A stretch of DNA of 64,000 nt. Source: Dolomedes plantarius. Taxonomy: Eukaryota; Arthropoda; Arachnida; Araneae; Dolomedidae. The notes beneath the pieces were generated by a model that was not told the DNA's origin, searched no databases, and saw nothing but the letters and a program-made list of their open reading frames with translations. Both the position numbers and the translations under genes were made by a program. Positions 20,429 through 31,028 of the stretch are shown piece after piece; the first letter of the stretch is position 1; each line of letters starts with the position of its first letter. The stretch is taken from positions 186,767,281 to 186,831,280 of the forward strand of contig OU015496.1 in the NCBI GenBank assembly GCA_907164885.2, given 5' to 3'.

Positions 20429-20943
20429 CAGTGGCGTAGCAAAGGGGGGGCAAGGGGGTCTATCATGCCCCGGGCGCCACTCGCAGAGGGGCGCCAATGT
20501 AAGATCCATATATTTTATTACTATATGTTTTCGAGGTGGATGCCAATATAAGGTCTATATATTATATTACTATATGTTTTTCGGGGAGGGCGCCAATATA
20601 AGGTATATATATATTATATTACTATGTTTTTCGGGGAGGGCGCCAATATAAGGTATATATATTATATTACTATATTATTTTGTGGGGGGGGCGCCAATAT
20701 AAGGTCTATATATTATATTACTATATGTTTTTAGGGGAGGGCACCAACATAAGGTCTATATATTATGTTACTATATGCTTTTCGGGGGGGAGTGCCAATA
20801 TAAGGTCTATATATTATGTTATTACATGTTTATCGGGGGCGCCAATATAGGGTCTATATATTATATTACTATATGTTTTTCAGGGGAGGGGGCGCCACAA
20901 AGGTATCGTGCCCCGGGCGCCAGTTATGCTCGCTACGCCACTG
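20429..20943 (+). mobile_element. hAT-type MITE with eight internal units
   Basis: Inverted ends CAGTGGCGTAGCAAAG and (reverse) CAGTGGCGTAGCGAGC. The interior has eight units of about 50 bp collinear with the copy at 6400-6917. The 8-bp flanks (AGCATGTT, CGAATCAC) do not match, so the target duplication is lost or the copy came by rearrangement. Confidence 0.9.
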
Positions 20944-21475
20944 CGAATCACGGAAAGAAACAGAAGAGTATGATATCCTCCATAACGCGAATGCATTACC
21001 GTACAAATTTACTGACGTGGAAGTTTCCATCTCATGTGGGAGTTCACTCAGAGAGTCGCATTGCTTAAAAACAAAATAAAATAAGACCAAAAAATGACAC
21101 TGAATACTGGCTAGGAGTGGGCTTTCCACCCGTGCAGATATTCAGCCGGTAATAAAGCTACGACTGTACCTCTGAGATTTTTGAAAATTGAGCCCCACTC
21201 GTTAAAAAAATATGAGATAAAATCAGCATATTTTGATGATCACCTGACGACTGGATATGATACTTTGATAGATGGAGCTCAACCTAATGATCTATCCTAG
21301 AGATGTGAGGAATTCTCATTTTTCGAATTCCCATTTCCCACATAAAATACACCTCTTATGTTTTTAGAAGACAACATACTGTATTGGTTACGTAAACATT
21401 TTTTTGATTTATTCATTTATTGATAGATTCTTTTTCATATTTATTATTAGCTCTTTACATTTATTTATTTATTTA
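20944..21475. other. No gene seen
   Basis: Intronic-looking AT-rich sequence upstream of the terminal exon at 22799; no repeat recognised. Confidence 0.4.
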
Positions 21476-22007
21476 CTAGAAGGTAACCCGTCATTTTGAC
21501 GTCATAATACTAATAATGACGTCATAATGGAAAAAGTATATGAAAGTTAAAAAATATCCCAAATTATCTAACAATATTGCATTTAATCCACACCTTGTAA
21601 AAGCAAACCCTTTCATTATTTTTTATTTATTTAGTTTTTCATGCGATTGGAGTAGTAGACTGACATCCAGTTTTTTACAGTTCACTACGCGATATGAATA
21701 CTTGAGCTACTTGATTCATTCACATTCAAGTTTGTTTACTTTCAGAATTCATCGCAAAAGTAAACAGATTTTTAAAAACTGTTAAATATACAGCTAAAAG
21801 CATCCAATTTTTTTTAGTTCTGAATGTTTTATAGAAAAATAGGCTGAACAAACGTGATTTGATGGAGAAGATATTAGTTTTTAGGTAAGAAAAAAATTCT
21901 GATCCACATCTGAAATTGAAATTAAGCCTGTTTGTTTACTGAGGGCTTCAATTGAAAGATGAGTACAGCCCAGAAGTGTTATACAGAGACAACGGCTATT
22001 ATATATA
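21476..22007 (-). mobile_element. Non-autonomous Helitron (TGACGGGT family)
   Basis: Minus-strand 3' end GACGGGTTACCTTCTAG (CTAG at 21476-21479, after an A). The body is shared with the plus-strand copy at 38606-39327, up to GTTGTCTCTGTATAAC near the 5' end. The 5' TATATA is abutted by the pogo MITE at 22008, which probably inserted there. Confidence 0.75.
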
Positions 22008-22726
22008 CAGTTCGTTCTCTGTTTAACGACTTTCAAGGGACCGTAAAAAATCGTCCTTAAGTAGAGATCGTCCTTAAACAGAATTTGTGAAAAAAATAAC
22101 ATTTCCCTTCACACTTTACAGACTTAGGACTGTCAATATATTTCTTAATATATTAGCGTGTTTAAAAATGTTATTTTTATTATCATCATTATTTTATTCA
22201 CAAAAAGTTATTTTAAATTACATTGAAAAAAATAGTACAAACAATACAATAAATTACAATACAATAAATTACTCTAAACATGAACACTTACTTCCCAGAA
22301 GGAGTGAGAGAGGGGTGCTTTTGGACAGTTCGTAAATCACATGACAACATGGTAGGTACAATAGAGTGATTCCACACCGGCACTAAGAATTTCGATCCAC
22401 CAGGGAAGAATGTTCGATCTTCCGAGAAACAGTAATCCTCCCCCCCCTCCCCCGGTTTTTTCCACTGCAACAAGTCTATGATTGCAACAAACATAAAGGA
22501 AATTTTGGGTCTGTTATTGAAACCAAACTCCCCCACAGAAAGTAATCCTCCTCTAAATAAAATGTTGAAGAAAAAGTTTATCATTTAAGAAAAAAATCGT
22601 CGTTAAATAGAAACAAAATCGTCTTAAAACAGAATTTTTTTACGTCGGAGGGACCGGGACCGGGAAATATCGTCTTTAAATAGAGATCGTCGTTAAGTAG
22701 AGCGTCGTTAAACAGAGAACCAACTG
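22008..22726 (+). mobile_element. pogo-like non-autonomous element, 719 bp
   Basis: Ends CAGTTCGTTCTCTGTTTAAC and (reverse) CAGTTGGTTCTCTGTTTAAC, with TA at 22006-22007 and 22727-22728. Subterminal CGTCCTTAAGTAGAGATCGT motifs repeat at both ends. No transposase. The right end is about 72 bp from the splice acceptor of the host exon. Confidence 0.88.
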
Positions 22727-22798
22727 TATAATTCTTTGGTGATTTATTTACTTTGATGTCATAACGCTTCCTAATGGTATCTTATTGTTCCTTTACAG

Positions 22799-22943
22799 AG
22801 GTCGAGCGTCCTATTACGACTATTTGTATGGACTGGACTCTCCCAAGATACCCAGGACTCTCAAATCAAGGCTGGTGTTCTGTCGCCTGAACTACACCGA
22901 CAACATCAGCGTCTCTTATATTCCTGATTCCATTACCAAGTAA
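22799..22943 (+). CDS. Terminal coding exon of an unrecognised host gene
   Basis: TTATTGTTCCTTTACAG gives a good polypyrimidine tract and AG acceptor; the exon then reads in one frame to TAA at 22941-22943. The peptide starts RASYYDYLYGLDSPK, passes through TLKSRLVFCRLNY and ends SVSYIPDSITK. Codons favour C or G in third position, unlike the AT-rich surroundings, and both other frames are broken by stops or lack such bias. About 47 residues, two Cys-free helices not predicted, no membrane segment; one Cys in VFCR. Upstream exons must lie further left, beyond transposon-filled intron. I could not assign a family; the acceptor could be one AG later (22800). Confidence 0.7.
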
Positions 22944-23102
22944 AATAGACTTTGAGCGTGATACAGCCATTACAGACCTAAATTATTGTCCTTTGTAAAT
23001 ATCCTTTGAACGTTGCCATCTGATGTTAAAGCTTCATCTAAAACGTGAATGATCATAAACGCATTTTTCTCACCCGCGATAACGCTTCACTGGGCTATCA
23101 GG

Positions 23103-23277
23103 TTTAGTTTGGAGCGCTACGGTCAACTTTTTGCTACGCGAGGGCTAATTAGACCGGAACCTACAGTTTAAAGCCGATTCCGAACGGCTACAAACATCCA
23201 TGCCAAGAGCGGGACTCGAACCCACAGGATCTGAATCGAATGCCAGCGCCATAGCCATTCGGCTATCACCTGGCTAT
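23103..23277 (-). mobile_element. tRNA-derived SINE in the 3' UTR
   Basis: Same family as 19978 and 56713. Perfect 12-bp target duplication TGGGCTATCAGG (23091-23102 and 23278-23289). Inserted antisense to the host gene. Confidence 0.93.
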
Positions 23278-23725
23278 TGGGCTATCAGGAGAGAAATGTG
23301 CTTGTCGCCGACACACGACATTCATTACGGGCTGTAGCGTACTGCCAGTATGGGGTTATTTTTTCCCAAGACCTCACAGATTGCACGAAACACAGCTGTG
23401 TGTTTATCGGGCGGTTTCCCTAACAAGTGGTACGGGTAACTGTTTGGAAAACAGAAAATGAATTCACCCCCGACATAAAGCTGTCTTCTCTTAGCGATAG
23501 CTTCATGCGAGTGACATTCGGGGGGCGATAAAGTTTCGGCACTAAGAAGAGCTGTCAGCCGATAATCTGCCGCCCCCCTCGGCTCAAAATCCAGACATTC
23601 AAGAGAGAGACGCTAGTTAGAACGCGCCGTGTGTGAACGTGTGTGTTTTAGGCTCCGTACGTTGTAAATCTACACGGGATTTTAATTGAATATGTTGCAC
23701 TGGTTAAATGTTAGTTCTTTTTGTA

Positions 23726-23731
23726 AATAAA
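23726..23731 (+). terminator. AATAAA poly(A) signal
   Basis: AATAAA about 785 bp after the stop codon, followed by a T-rich stretch (GAGTTTTTGTTTT), consistent with cleavage near 23750. Confidence 0.5.
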
Positions 23732-23929
23732 TCGTTGAGTTTTTGTTTTAAAAAAATTGGCCTTCGCTTTTTAATTAGGACTCTGTCTTTGCTTTGTTAT
23801 GGATCCCATAGTAGTAATTTTTAGCAACGCCTCAGAAAGATTAGCCTTGTTGTGACGCTACAGGGCCCACGAAATCAGTTGATCCGATTGATTTCCTAAG
23901 CTGACTCTGGATGTAGGGTTTTTTCGAAT

Positions 23930-25327
23930 TTGAAATATCTTTGAGAAACTTTTTCTCTACATCAACAAATAGATGGGGAAAATATTAAATCAGCTCGACT
24001 GAATCTTTAAACGGTCTCTCAAATTAGCTGGTATGCTAGAGCAGAAGTAACGAAACCCTTGTATTTTCCTTAAGCAGAAATTAGTAGTATATTAATTGAG
24101 TTATCGGTTGACAACACTCAGAATTTCATAACCAAACAAGAAGCAAAAAACTTAGTCAAAAAATAAATCAATTTGATACAGCTTTAATCAGGCCCTGATT
24201 TTCCATGTTGGGGGCCCCCAAACTTTTTATTTTAAAAGAAAAAAAACAAAAAATTCCCAATTCAAATTTTTTTTTTAAATTTTACCTTTTTTAATACTAT
24301 CATATGTATGTTATAGTGTGTGTATAAGGGATTAATAAGTTTTTCTGGTTGCATTGTATTGGTGTTTTAATGATGAAGTTAATATGTTGTATTGCTTTTC
24401 GTTATTTGATAATGTTCTAGGCCTCTATGCTTCAAAGAGCCATTTCTTGGTAAAATGGTAATTTCACAATGATTCATGATTATTTTTTTCATGTGTCAAT
24501 TTTGGAAATTTTACGCCCACATCATTGTTAGGGGGCTCCCATCCCGAGTTGTGCCTATAGTGAAGAATTTTCTAAATCGGGCCCTGGCTTCAATGACTGT
24601 TATATGATACATTATACTGAATCGCTTGAATGTAAACGTATCCTTACAGCTAACTAATAGTGATTTACAAAATGGAATTCAGTTGTATAAATCGCTTTCC
24701 GATTTTATTTCAAAAACACGTTAACGGAAAATCCTGTCAAAAAAGTAGTCGCACGTAACATTAGAAAAAGCTCGAATTCGGAAACGAAAGCAGATGTCTG
24801 ATGAAACAAATACACCAGAGGTAGAGCTATTCGCACGTGACAAATTTAGGTGTTAAATATTTTATGTAATAACTGATTGTTTGACAATGGAAATAAAGAA
24901 ACGTCAATCTGCGTATGCGAAAATTAAGGAACTTTTTTTACTCTTTTACTCTTGTTTAATTAAGCCCAGGAGAGCTCCATGTACCAATTTGGTGGAAACA
25001 TAACCAAATGATTTGAAAATAGATTTTGTGAATGAATTTTTACAATTTTCATCTATGATTAAACACGACGACAATGTGAATATCGAACAAAAGATGAAAC
25101 ATCTTGCCTGTGGAGGACCATTGCTTGGATCCTATCCAAATTTCAGAATTGCTTTAAGAATGTATTTACGTACTCCAGCAACGAACTGTGAAGGTGAACG
25201 ATCATTTTTTAACTTGAGCTGGCATAAAATATCATTTGCGCAACTGTATCGACAAAATCGTATGAGTGCTATGACCCTAATGTTAATTGAATCAAAACTT
25301 TTCCGAAAATTTAATTTGACGATGTAA
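23930..25327 (+). pseudogene. hAT transposase, decayed, C-terminal two thirds
   Basis: Fragments of a hAT transposase can be read in order with stops and shifts: FFSTSTNRWGKY and ESLNGLSN near 23950-24030 (the family pattern STNRWxxL...TRWxxR), SSILIELSVDNTQ near 24080, then after a MITE insertion SDLQNGIQLYKSLSDFISK near 24660 and MEIKKRQSAYAKIKEL near 24890. The last 105 codons (25013-25327) are open and contain the C-terminal dimerisation region (PATNCEGERSFFNLSWHKIS, RMSAMTLMLIE). The type resembles ZMYM/TTF-zinc-finger hAT proteins. It is interrupted by the MITE at 24189-24586, and a DD36E Tc1 lies 175 bp downstream. Not functional. Confidence 0.8.
24189..24586 (+). mobile_element. hAT-type MITE inside the hAT transposase
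   Basis: Starts CAGGCCCTGATTTTCC, ends CTAAATCGGGCCCTG, flanks GCTTTAAT (24181-24188) and GCTTCAAT (24587-24594). Removing it restores continuity of the transposase reading frame on either side. Confidence 0.88.
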
Positions 25328-25501
25328 TAAATGACTTCGTAAACAAAACTCAAGAAAGAAAATAACTTGAATATATATAAAAATTTTTTTTATTCAATTT
25401 ATTTTTTCTGAAAGTGCTTTGTTTATTATTTTTATCATGCTTTATACAATTAATTATATTTTGAAAATAAAATTATTCTCCCCATTAAGGCCCCATTATT
25501 A

Positions 25502-26690
25502 CACAGTCCAGTCATATTAATGTGACCACCGCCTACTTTTGACGTTAACGTTAAATAACCAATCGCAGAAGGCACGTGTCATCAGCAAATTTGGTGGATA
25601 TATAAAGTGTGTTGTAGGCATTCGGAAAACATTTCAGTTCTTGCAGCCATGCAGAAACGGAGCGATTTATCCGACGTCCAAAAGGGCATGATCATTGGCT
25701 TTCGGGCCAAGGGTGGAAGCATTTCCGAAACGGCTAATTTTGTAAACTGTTCGCGGGCCGCCGTGGTAAAAGTATACCGTGCACGGCAAAATGGCACTAT
25801 CCAAAATCAGCGACGTGGCAAATGTGGTGCACCGCGGGCCATAGATGGCAGAGGTGAACGACGGCTGCGGAGATGCGTTCGGGCTAATAGACGTGCAACC
25901 GTTGAGCAACTGACCGTCCAGATGAACCAAGGGGCTACCAACAGTGTATCCACAACGATGGTTCAGCGAACGTTGCTGCGTGTGGGCCTCCGCAGCAGAC
26001 GCCTGGTTAATGCACCTATGCTGACTGCTGTTCATCGGCGACGAAGGCTGGAATTTGTACGCCAGTACCGCAACTGGACTTCCACTGAATGGAGACAGGT
26101 GGCTTTTTCCGATGAATCACGTTTTATGCTCCATCGGACAGATGCACGTTGGCGTATACGGCGTGACACGTCTGAAAGCAAACACACTGCAACAATTGCC
26201 GGTAGGGTCCAAGCTGGAGGAATGTTTTCGTGGTATTCTCTGGGATCACTCATCATTGTGGAAGGCCCGATGGATCAACACAAGTATGCATCTATCCTTG
26301 CGGACCATGTTCACCCCTACATGCGAATTTTCCTCAGCATGATGACAACTACCAGCAGGACAATGCGACGTGTCATAAAGCTCGCAGTGTACGTGCGTGG
26401 TTCAAAGAGCACCAGGATGAGTTTACCGTACTGCCTTGGCCAGCAAATTCCCCGGACTTGAACCCAATCGAGAATCTGTGGGACCACCTCGATCGGGTTG
26501 TTCGCACCATGGATCCTCACCCTCGTAACCAAGCGCAGCTGGCCACGGCACTGGAGATGGCTCAACATCCCAGTGAACACCACCAGGAACCTAATTGACT
26601 CTCTTCCTGCACGTCTCGCAGCGGTCCGCTCTGCGGAAGGTGGTTATTCTGGATTATGACAGGTGGTCACATTAATGTGACTGGACTGTG
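25502..26690 (+). mobile_element. Tc1/mariner element of DD36E type, 1189 bp
   Basis: Perfectly placed TA duplications (25500-25501, 26691-26692) and inverted ends of 29 bp beginning CACAGTCCAGTCA and ending TGTGACCACC with one mismatch. One transposase gene inside, with frameshifts. Confidence 0.93.
25649..26659 (+). pseudogene. Tc1/mariner transposase, DD36E, two compensating frameshifts
   Basis: From ATG at 25649 (MQKRSDLSDVQKGM) to TGA at 26657-26659, 1011 bp. Helix-turn-helix region SISETANFVNCSRAAVVKV, then basic RLRRCVRANRRATVEQL. First catalytic Asp in VAFSDESRF. Near 26325 a base is missing, and the reading moves to the next frame, which carries the second Asp (YQQDNATCHKA) and the Glu (SPDLNPIENLW), 36 residues apart. 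Near 26565 the original frame resumes and ends RLAAVRS...GGYSGL. The 36-residue spacing is that of the DD36E group (named Incomer in the literature), whereas classic Tc1 has 34. Non-functional as read. Confidence 0.88.
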
Positions 26691-26692
26691 TA

Positions 26693-26731
26693 TTATAGCT
26701 TACGGCCCGTTGAAATATAAATCCGGCTCTG
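26693..26731 (+). repeat. Right terminal repeat of the decayed hAT element
   Basis: The stretch ends AAATCCGGCTCTG; its reverse complement CAGAGCCGGATTTA is a hAT end close to CAGGGCCGGATTTAG at 39492. The following 8 bp (ATTGGAGG) have no partner found on the left. Confidence 0.55.
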
Positions 26732-26807
26732 ATTGGAGGGATCTGTAATGGATCTTTCCTCCATGAATACTGTTGGTTTTACGCTGGAAAAATATGTATC
26801 TTTGTAG

Positions 26808-27637
26808 TGTAACGTCCTCTCAATTGAAAATAAACACACGAGAGACAGAATTATTTAAAAACTCAGCTTATATTAAAGATCCACTAAAGTACAATATATA
26901 TACAATTGCATAGAGACTATTCTAGTCTGCATCCGAGAGTTTTCTCTGAAACATTCATTAAGACTCTTTCAGTCTTTAACCGAGAGATGAACCCGCACCG
27001 AACAGTACCTGGGACAGACTTCGCCTCAATGCGCTGATCTTTTTGATTCCGGCTGCTGGCTCTCTGTCTTATTCTGTTGTCAGACGCTCCAACATATCTG
27101 TTGGTTTGGCGGCGGTTTCCCACGCTTTCTGCGGCTATAGACGCTGGTCAAACAAACGGTCATCACATCAGCTCCCCACGGGGCCGCCTTCATCTCGGTA
27201 GGCATTTTTCCTTCCGAGGGTCAGCCAGTCGGGTTGATTCTTCGGACTACTCAGAGGTCAGCGCCAGCCAGTCTTCCGCTTTGTAACCTGCGTCTCGATA
27301 GACAGAGACTCGAAGCAGGGGTATTTTCCGCCACTCCTGTAACTCGACGCTCTATTCTCGAAGCGTCAGACGGTTTCTGCTAGATATATGAAAGCTAACT
27401 TACACAGCAGTAGCCCAGAGGCTTGCTTTTTCCTGGTAATTAAGTGTGGCCCTCTCAGCTCCTCGGAATAAGTTTTCTAAGTAAAGAGAGCTTTGGTGAT
27501 TTCTTCCCAGGAAAGGGGAATCCACGACGCTACAAAAATGTAATCCTTTCAAAACTGCTAAACTATATAAGGCGAGGTAAATTTAGGCCCATTGGAGCTC
27601 GTAGAGGCAAAATTATCATTTATCTCCTACCGTAACA
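26808..27637 (-). mobile_element. Candidate solo LTR
   Basis: On the minus strand it begins TGTTACGGTAGGAG and ends GAGGACGTTACA, i.e. TGTTAC...GTTACA, typical of Gypsy-type LTRs. A TATA-like CCTTATATAGTTT lies about 75 bp in. The GC-richer middle has no long frame. No flanking target duplication of 4-6 bp matches and no internal retroelement is present, so the call is tentative. Confidence 0.4.
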
Positions 27638-27887
27638 CAATATTGGCTTGAAACGAAAATTTCAAAGCTCACGAATTTAAAATTTTGAGAAAAACGATTA
27701 ATCCGTAAGAGAGAAAAATATTAGCTTTTCTTCGAATTTTAAACCAATCAGAAAGCAGTACTAGAAGCTACCTCTAAAAACTCCAGATTCACTCTAAATC
27801 TGTGAATTTACCGGAGGGTCGGTGAATTCCGAACCGTATTACTGCGTCCTCCCGTAGAGAATCTCAAGGCTTGTTAACATTGCCAAC

Positions 27888-28253
27888 AACGTTGCGTTGG
27901 GTTAGTACGTTAGCTCCCAGATTGTTGACATCACCTGTAATTGGTTTGACATATCACGTGGTCAACGAATTGTGCTCTGTCATTGGTTAATATTTTTAAC
28001 GTCCAACGGAACGTTGCGTTGGGTTAGTACGTTAGCTCCCAGATTGTTGACATCACCTGTAATTGGTTTGACATATCACGTGGTCAACGAATTGTGGTCT
28101 GTCATTGGTTAATATTTTTAACGTCCAACGGAACGTTGCGTTGGGTTAGTACGTTAGCTCCCAGATTGTTGACATCACTTGTAATTGGTTTGACATATCA
28201 CGTGGTCAATGAATTGTGCTCTGTCATTGGTTAATATTTTTAACGTTGACGCT
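27888..28253 (+). repeat. 122-bp sequence in three tandem copies
   Basis: Each unit starts AACGTTGCGTTGGGTTAGTA and ends TTAATATTTTTAACG. The copies differ at only a few positions, so the expansion is recent. TCCCAGATTGTTGA inside each unit also occurs at about 9905 after a SINE. Confidence 0.95.
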
Positions 28254-28920
28254 ACGAAACGCTTAGGATTCAGTGTGAACAAGCCTTAAGAGTCCTGTGT
28301 TTAATATCTCAGTGGTGTAAAGGCTGAAAGCTGTCTTGACTAGGTAATATAGCCGAGAAAGCAGCCAGGCTTGTTTTAATTGAAGGAAAAATTGATAAAA
28401 TTTGGGAAATTTTGGTAGCGAAGGTGGAGACCGAACAAAAACTGTGGGTCAAAAGCCCCAGTCCTCTCTCTGAAGGAGGGGAACATATAATACGTTACTT
28501 TGAAACAAAAGAGTAGTGATCACATATGGATCGGTTTATAATGTAGCAGGCAGTAGACGATTAGTCGGGGAAGGTCCGAACTTCATCTCGAAATGAAATA
28601 TTTCACTATTTAAAGTCTGCAAAATCATATATTTAAAATTCCTCGCAGGTTATTCCTAATGACTTTTGCACGCATTCGTTTGTTCTGTTTCATTAAACTA
28701 TCTTCAAGGTTTAGAGTAAAAGTTTTTTTTTCTTTTTGGTATGTTTCTAAAACAGTAGAATAACCGTGAAAATGATTTCCCCCTTTTATTAATGTCATAC
28801 TTTTTTTAATTAAAAAATACACATAAAATTCCCGTGTACCACAAAGTATCACACGGCACTTACAGAGGCAAGTATAAAACACTAAGAAAACAGAAGAAAC
28901 AGACAACACAAAATAAAATA
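28254..28920. other. No gene seen; likely 3' part of LINE remnant on the right
   Basis: 28620-28920 on the minus strand is A/T-rich and continues from the LINE remnant as possible 3' UTR. No coding support. Confidence 0.35.
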
Positions 28921-28929
28921 AAAAGAAAC

Positions 28930-30034
28930 TAAGAAGAATTACAAATATTTACAATAAATTTACAAAATAAGCTGAAAGCGCACTTCCCAGAAACGAGCAG
29001 AAAGAAATTAGGAGGCCAGTTAATATTTAAGTCCTTAAGCGCCAATTTAAAAATTTCTCTCCCTGAGGTACAGTGATTTCCGCTTATAAGAATCACGTTT
29101 GTTATTACTGTTTTTGATTCTTATAAGCGGTTGATTCTTATAACCGAAATTTAGGTTTTTGGACTGGAAAACACACCCATATATACATATATTAGATAAT
29201 TTACCATAAAATACTCTTTAATTTACATTAACTATCTTTTATTAAAATTTTTTTTATAGTTTTAAAAATAAAACTTAATTTTTAGACCTATAAGTAGATA
29301 CACATGATTATAGTAAGAGAAGAAAAAAATACAATATTTGTTACAAGTTACAGCATACCTGCTTAACAGTTTTAACATTTCAACTACAGGAAGGGATTAA
29401 GAAAAAGTTTTCTACTGTAGTTCGACGTAATGAAGTTTTCAGAAGGCTGTTTATACCTCTTTCAATACTTATAGTCTCAGACGAAGATTTACTCGGACGG
29501 GTAAAGTTGCCCCCGGGTCAAGCTAATAGGACAGAGTTGTGGTAAAGCGTTTAAGGGGAAACGATTATGTTATGTCTAATAAAGAAAGGGGTGAATTTTA
29601 CGACTATATTCCATCCCATGTTATCAATCTTTCTTTAAAAAAAAGAACGAACTTCGTGCCTTTTGAGGGTTTAAGTAGGTTTTTTGGAAAAATGGAAGTA
29701 AAGCGAAGAGTGTAAACTGATTCTTAAAACCGGTGGATTGATTCTTTAAAGCGAAAATTTTAACATGGAAATAATTTATTTGTTTTTGTTTTCGTGATAT
29801 TGATTCTTATAAACGGTTGATTCTTATAACCAGTGATCACTATAAGCGGTGGTTACTGTATTTCAAACACAAAAACAGAACATGTTCAGCATTTTCCTCT
29901 CCACCAACGCTGCAATCACAGGGGGCCACCGAACGCAAGTTGAATCTACTCAAATAGCTCTTAAAATTTCCATGTCCTGTGAGGAACTGAGTCAGTCTGT
30001 AGTTAGCAAAGAAGTGATGGCATGAGAGTCTCAT
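28930..30034 (-). pseudogene. Non-LTR retrotransposon (LINE) C-terminal remnant
   Basis: Minus strand, 30034 to about 29860: YRLTQFLTGHGNFKSYLSRF then CDCSVGGEENAEHVLFLC. The pattern TGHG...YL.RF followed by CxC(9)H(4)C is the C-terminal zinc motif of Jockey/R1/I-type LINE polyproteins. A pogo element (29071-29858) cuts the frame at LKY; on its other side the frame resumes with LREREIFKLALKDLNINW up to about 28930. The reverse transcriptase and endonuclease are absent. Confidence 0.75.
29071..29858 (+). mobile_element. pogo-like non-autonomous element, 788 bp, inside the LINE
   Basis: TA at 29069-29070 and 29859-29860; ends CAGTGATTTCCGCTTATAAG and (reverse) CAGTAACCACCGCTTATAGT. GATTCTTATAAGCGG-like motifs are repeated near both ends. 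No transposase gene recognised. Confidence 0.88.
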
Positions 30035-30172
30035 TCTTTATTAATGTTATTAAACTTATTTTATACATAAAAATTTTATACATAAAAATTACATTTATTG
30101 TGATTAAAAATTTTATAAATAATATTTTTTATAAATCTCGAGGACAAAAGTTTTTAAAATATTGTTACAGCA

Positions 30173-30463
30173 GAGAGACGCCCGGTGGCAGAGTGGTTAA
30201 AAACTTCAAGCTGCCACACCACAGGTCCAAGGTTCAATCCTGCGACTGTGCAAGGTTGACTCAGCCTTTCGCCCCTTGAGTAGGTCGATAAAATGAGGAA
30301 CAAGCAAGCTTGGGAGCTAACTCTGGGGGTCCCGCGTCAGGTTGACCACCTGACCGAGACATATGCTTTATGGCACACCAAACCCACGGTCAAGAAAGCG
30401 GAGATGGGCACCACAGGCCTTGGTCCACACGGACTGTTGCGCCATTGAGTTTAGTTTAATCGG
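30173..30463 (+). mobile_element. tRNA-derived SINE (GGCAGAGTGGTTAA type)
   Basis: A box TGGCAGAGTGGTTAA and B box AGGTTCAATCCTG, as in a class II tRNA, followed by about 200 bp of unrelated body (CCTGACCGAGACATATGC). Flanked by TACAGCA on both sides (30166-30172, 30464-30470). Confidence 0.8.
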
Positions 30464-31028
30464 TACAGCAAAAATTCCAAAAACTAGACGTACATATAAT
30501 TTTAATTTGAAACCGTTTAAGTATTTTCTATGTGTATAAGGATTTTTATATAGAGATCAGTGCGAGGGAAAAAAAATCACGTAAAGAAAATGCGTGAAAT
30601 TAAAAAAAATACAAATTTCTGTCTCGGACTCACTTAAGACGTCCTAAGTTAAATTTTTGAAAAGTACCGAATCACAAATCTATCTTCATATTTCTGTTTA
30701 TAAGAAAAATCGTCCGTAGCTTCTAAATAATATTTTTTAAGTATTGGGTTGGCCCCAAAACGTTAGTTTATTTTTTAATATGATGGCTCTAGTAGCGCTT
30801 AGTTGTCTTTAACCTCGTTCGAAAAATTTTTTTTAGATTGTGTTGTGACAGATGTCATATCAGCGTGAATTTTAAAAACACTTGGTGAGTTTTTGTTCAG
30901 CCATTTCAATATTGAAAATGGAAGAAAATGAACAAGATTTTCGGCATATTATTTCAAGAAAGGGGAAAAACACAACTAAAACGAAAAAAAAAAAAATATT
31001 CGGGAAGTGTCAGTTTGGGGAAGAGGAA

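Larger units (their letters stand above)
22944..23750 (+). other. Probable 3' UTR of the host gene
   Basis: Runs from the stop codon to a canonical poly(A) signal at 23726-23731, less AT-rich than the intergenic DNA. It contains an antisense SINE (23103-23277). The part at 23455-23590 has two GGGGGG-containing arms, which may fold. Confidence 0.45.

Noticed and set aside
23861..23880. CAGGGCCCACGAAATC as the left end of the decayed hAT element
   Set aside because: Its preceding 8 bp (TGACGCTA) do not match the 8 bp after the right end (ATTGGAGG).
27888..28253. CRISPR-like array
   Set aside because: Units are direct, contiguous 122-bp duplications without variable spacers, in a eukaryotic context.
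30173..30250. tRNA-Leu/Ser-like gene
   Set aside because: Followed by a long SINE body and flanked by a short target duplication.
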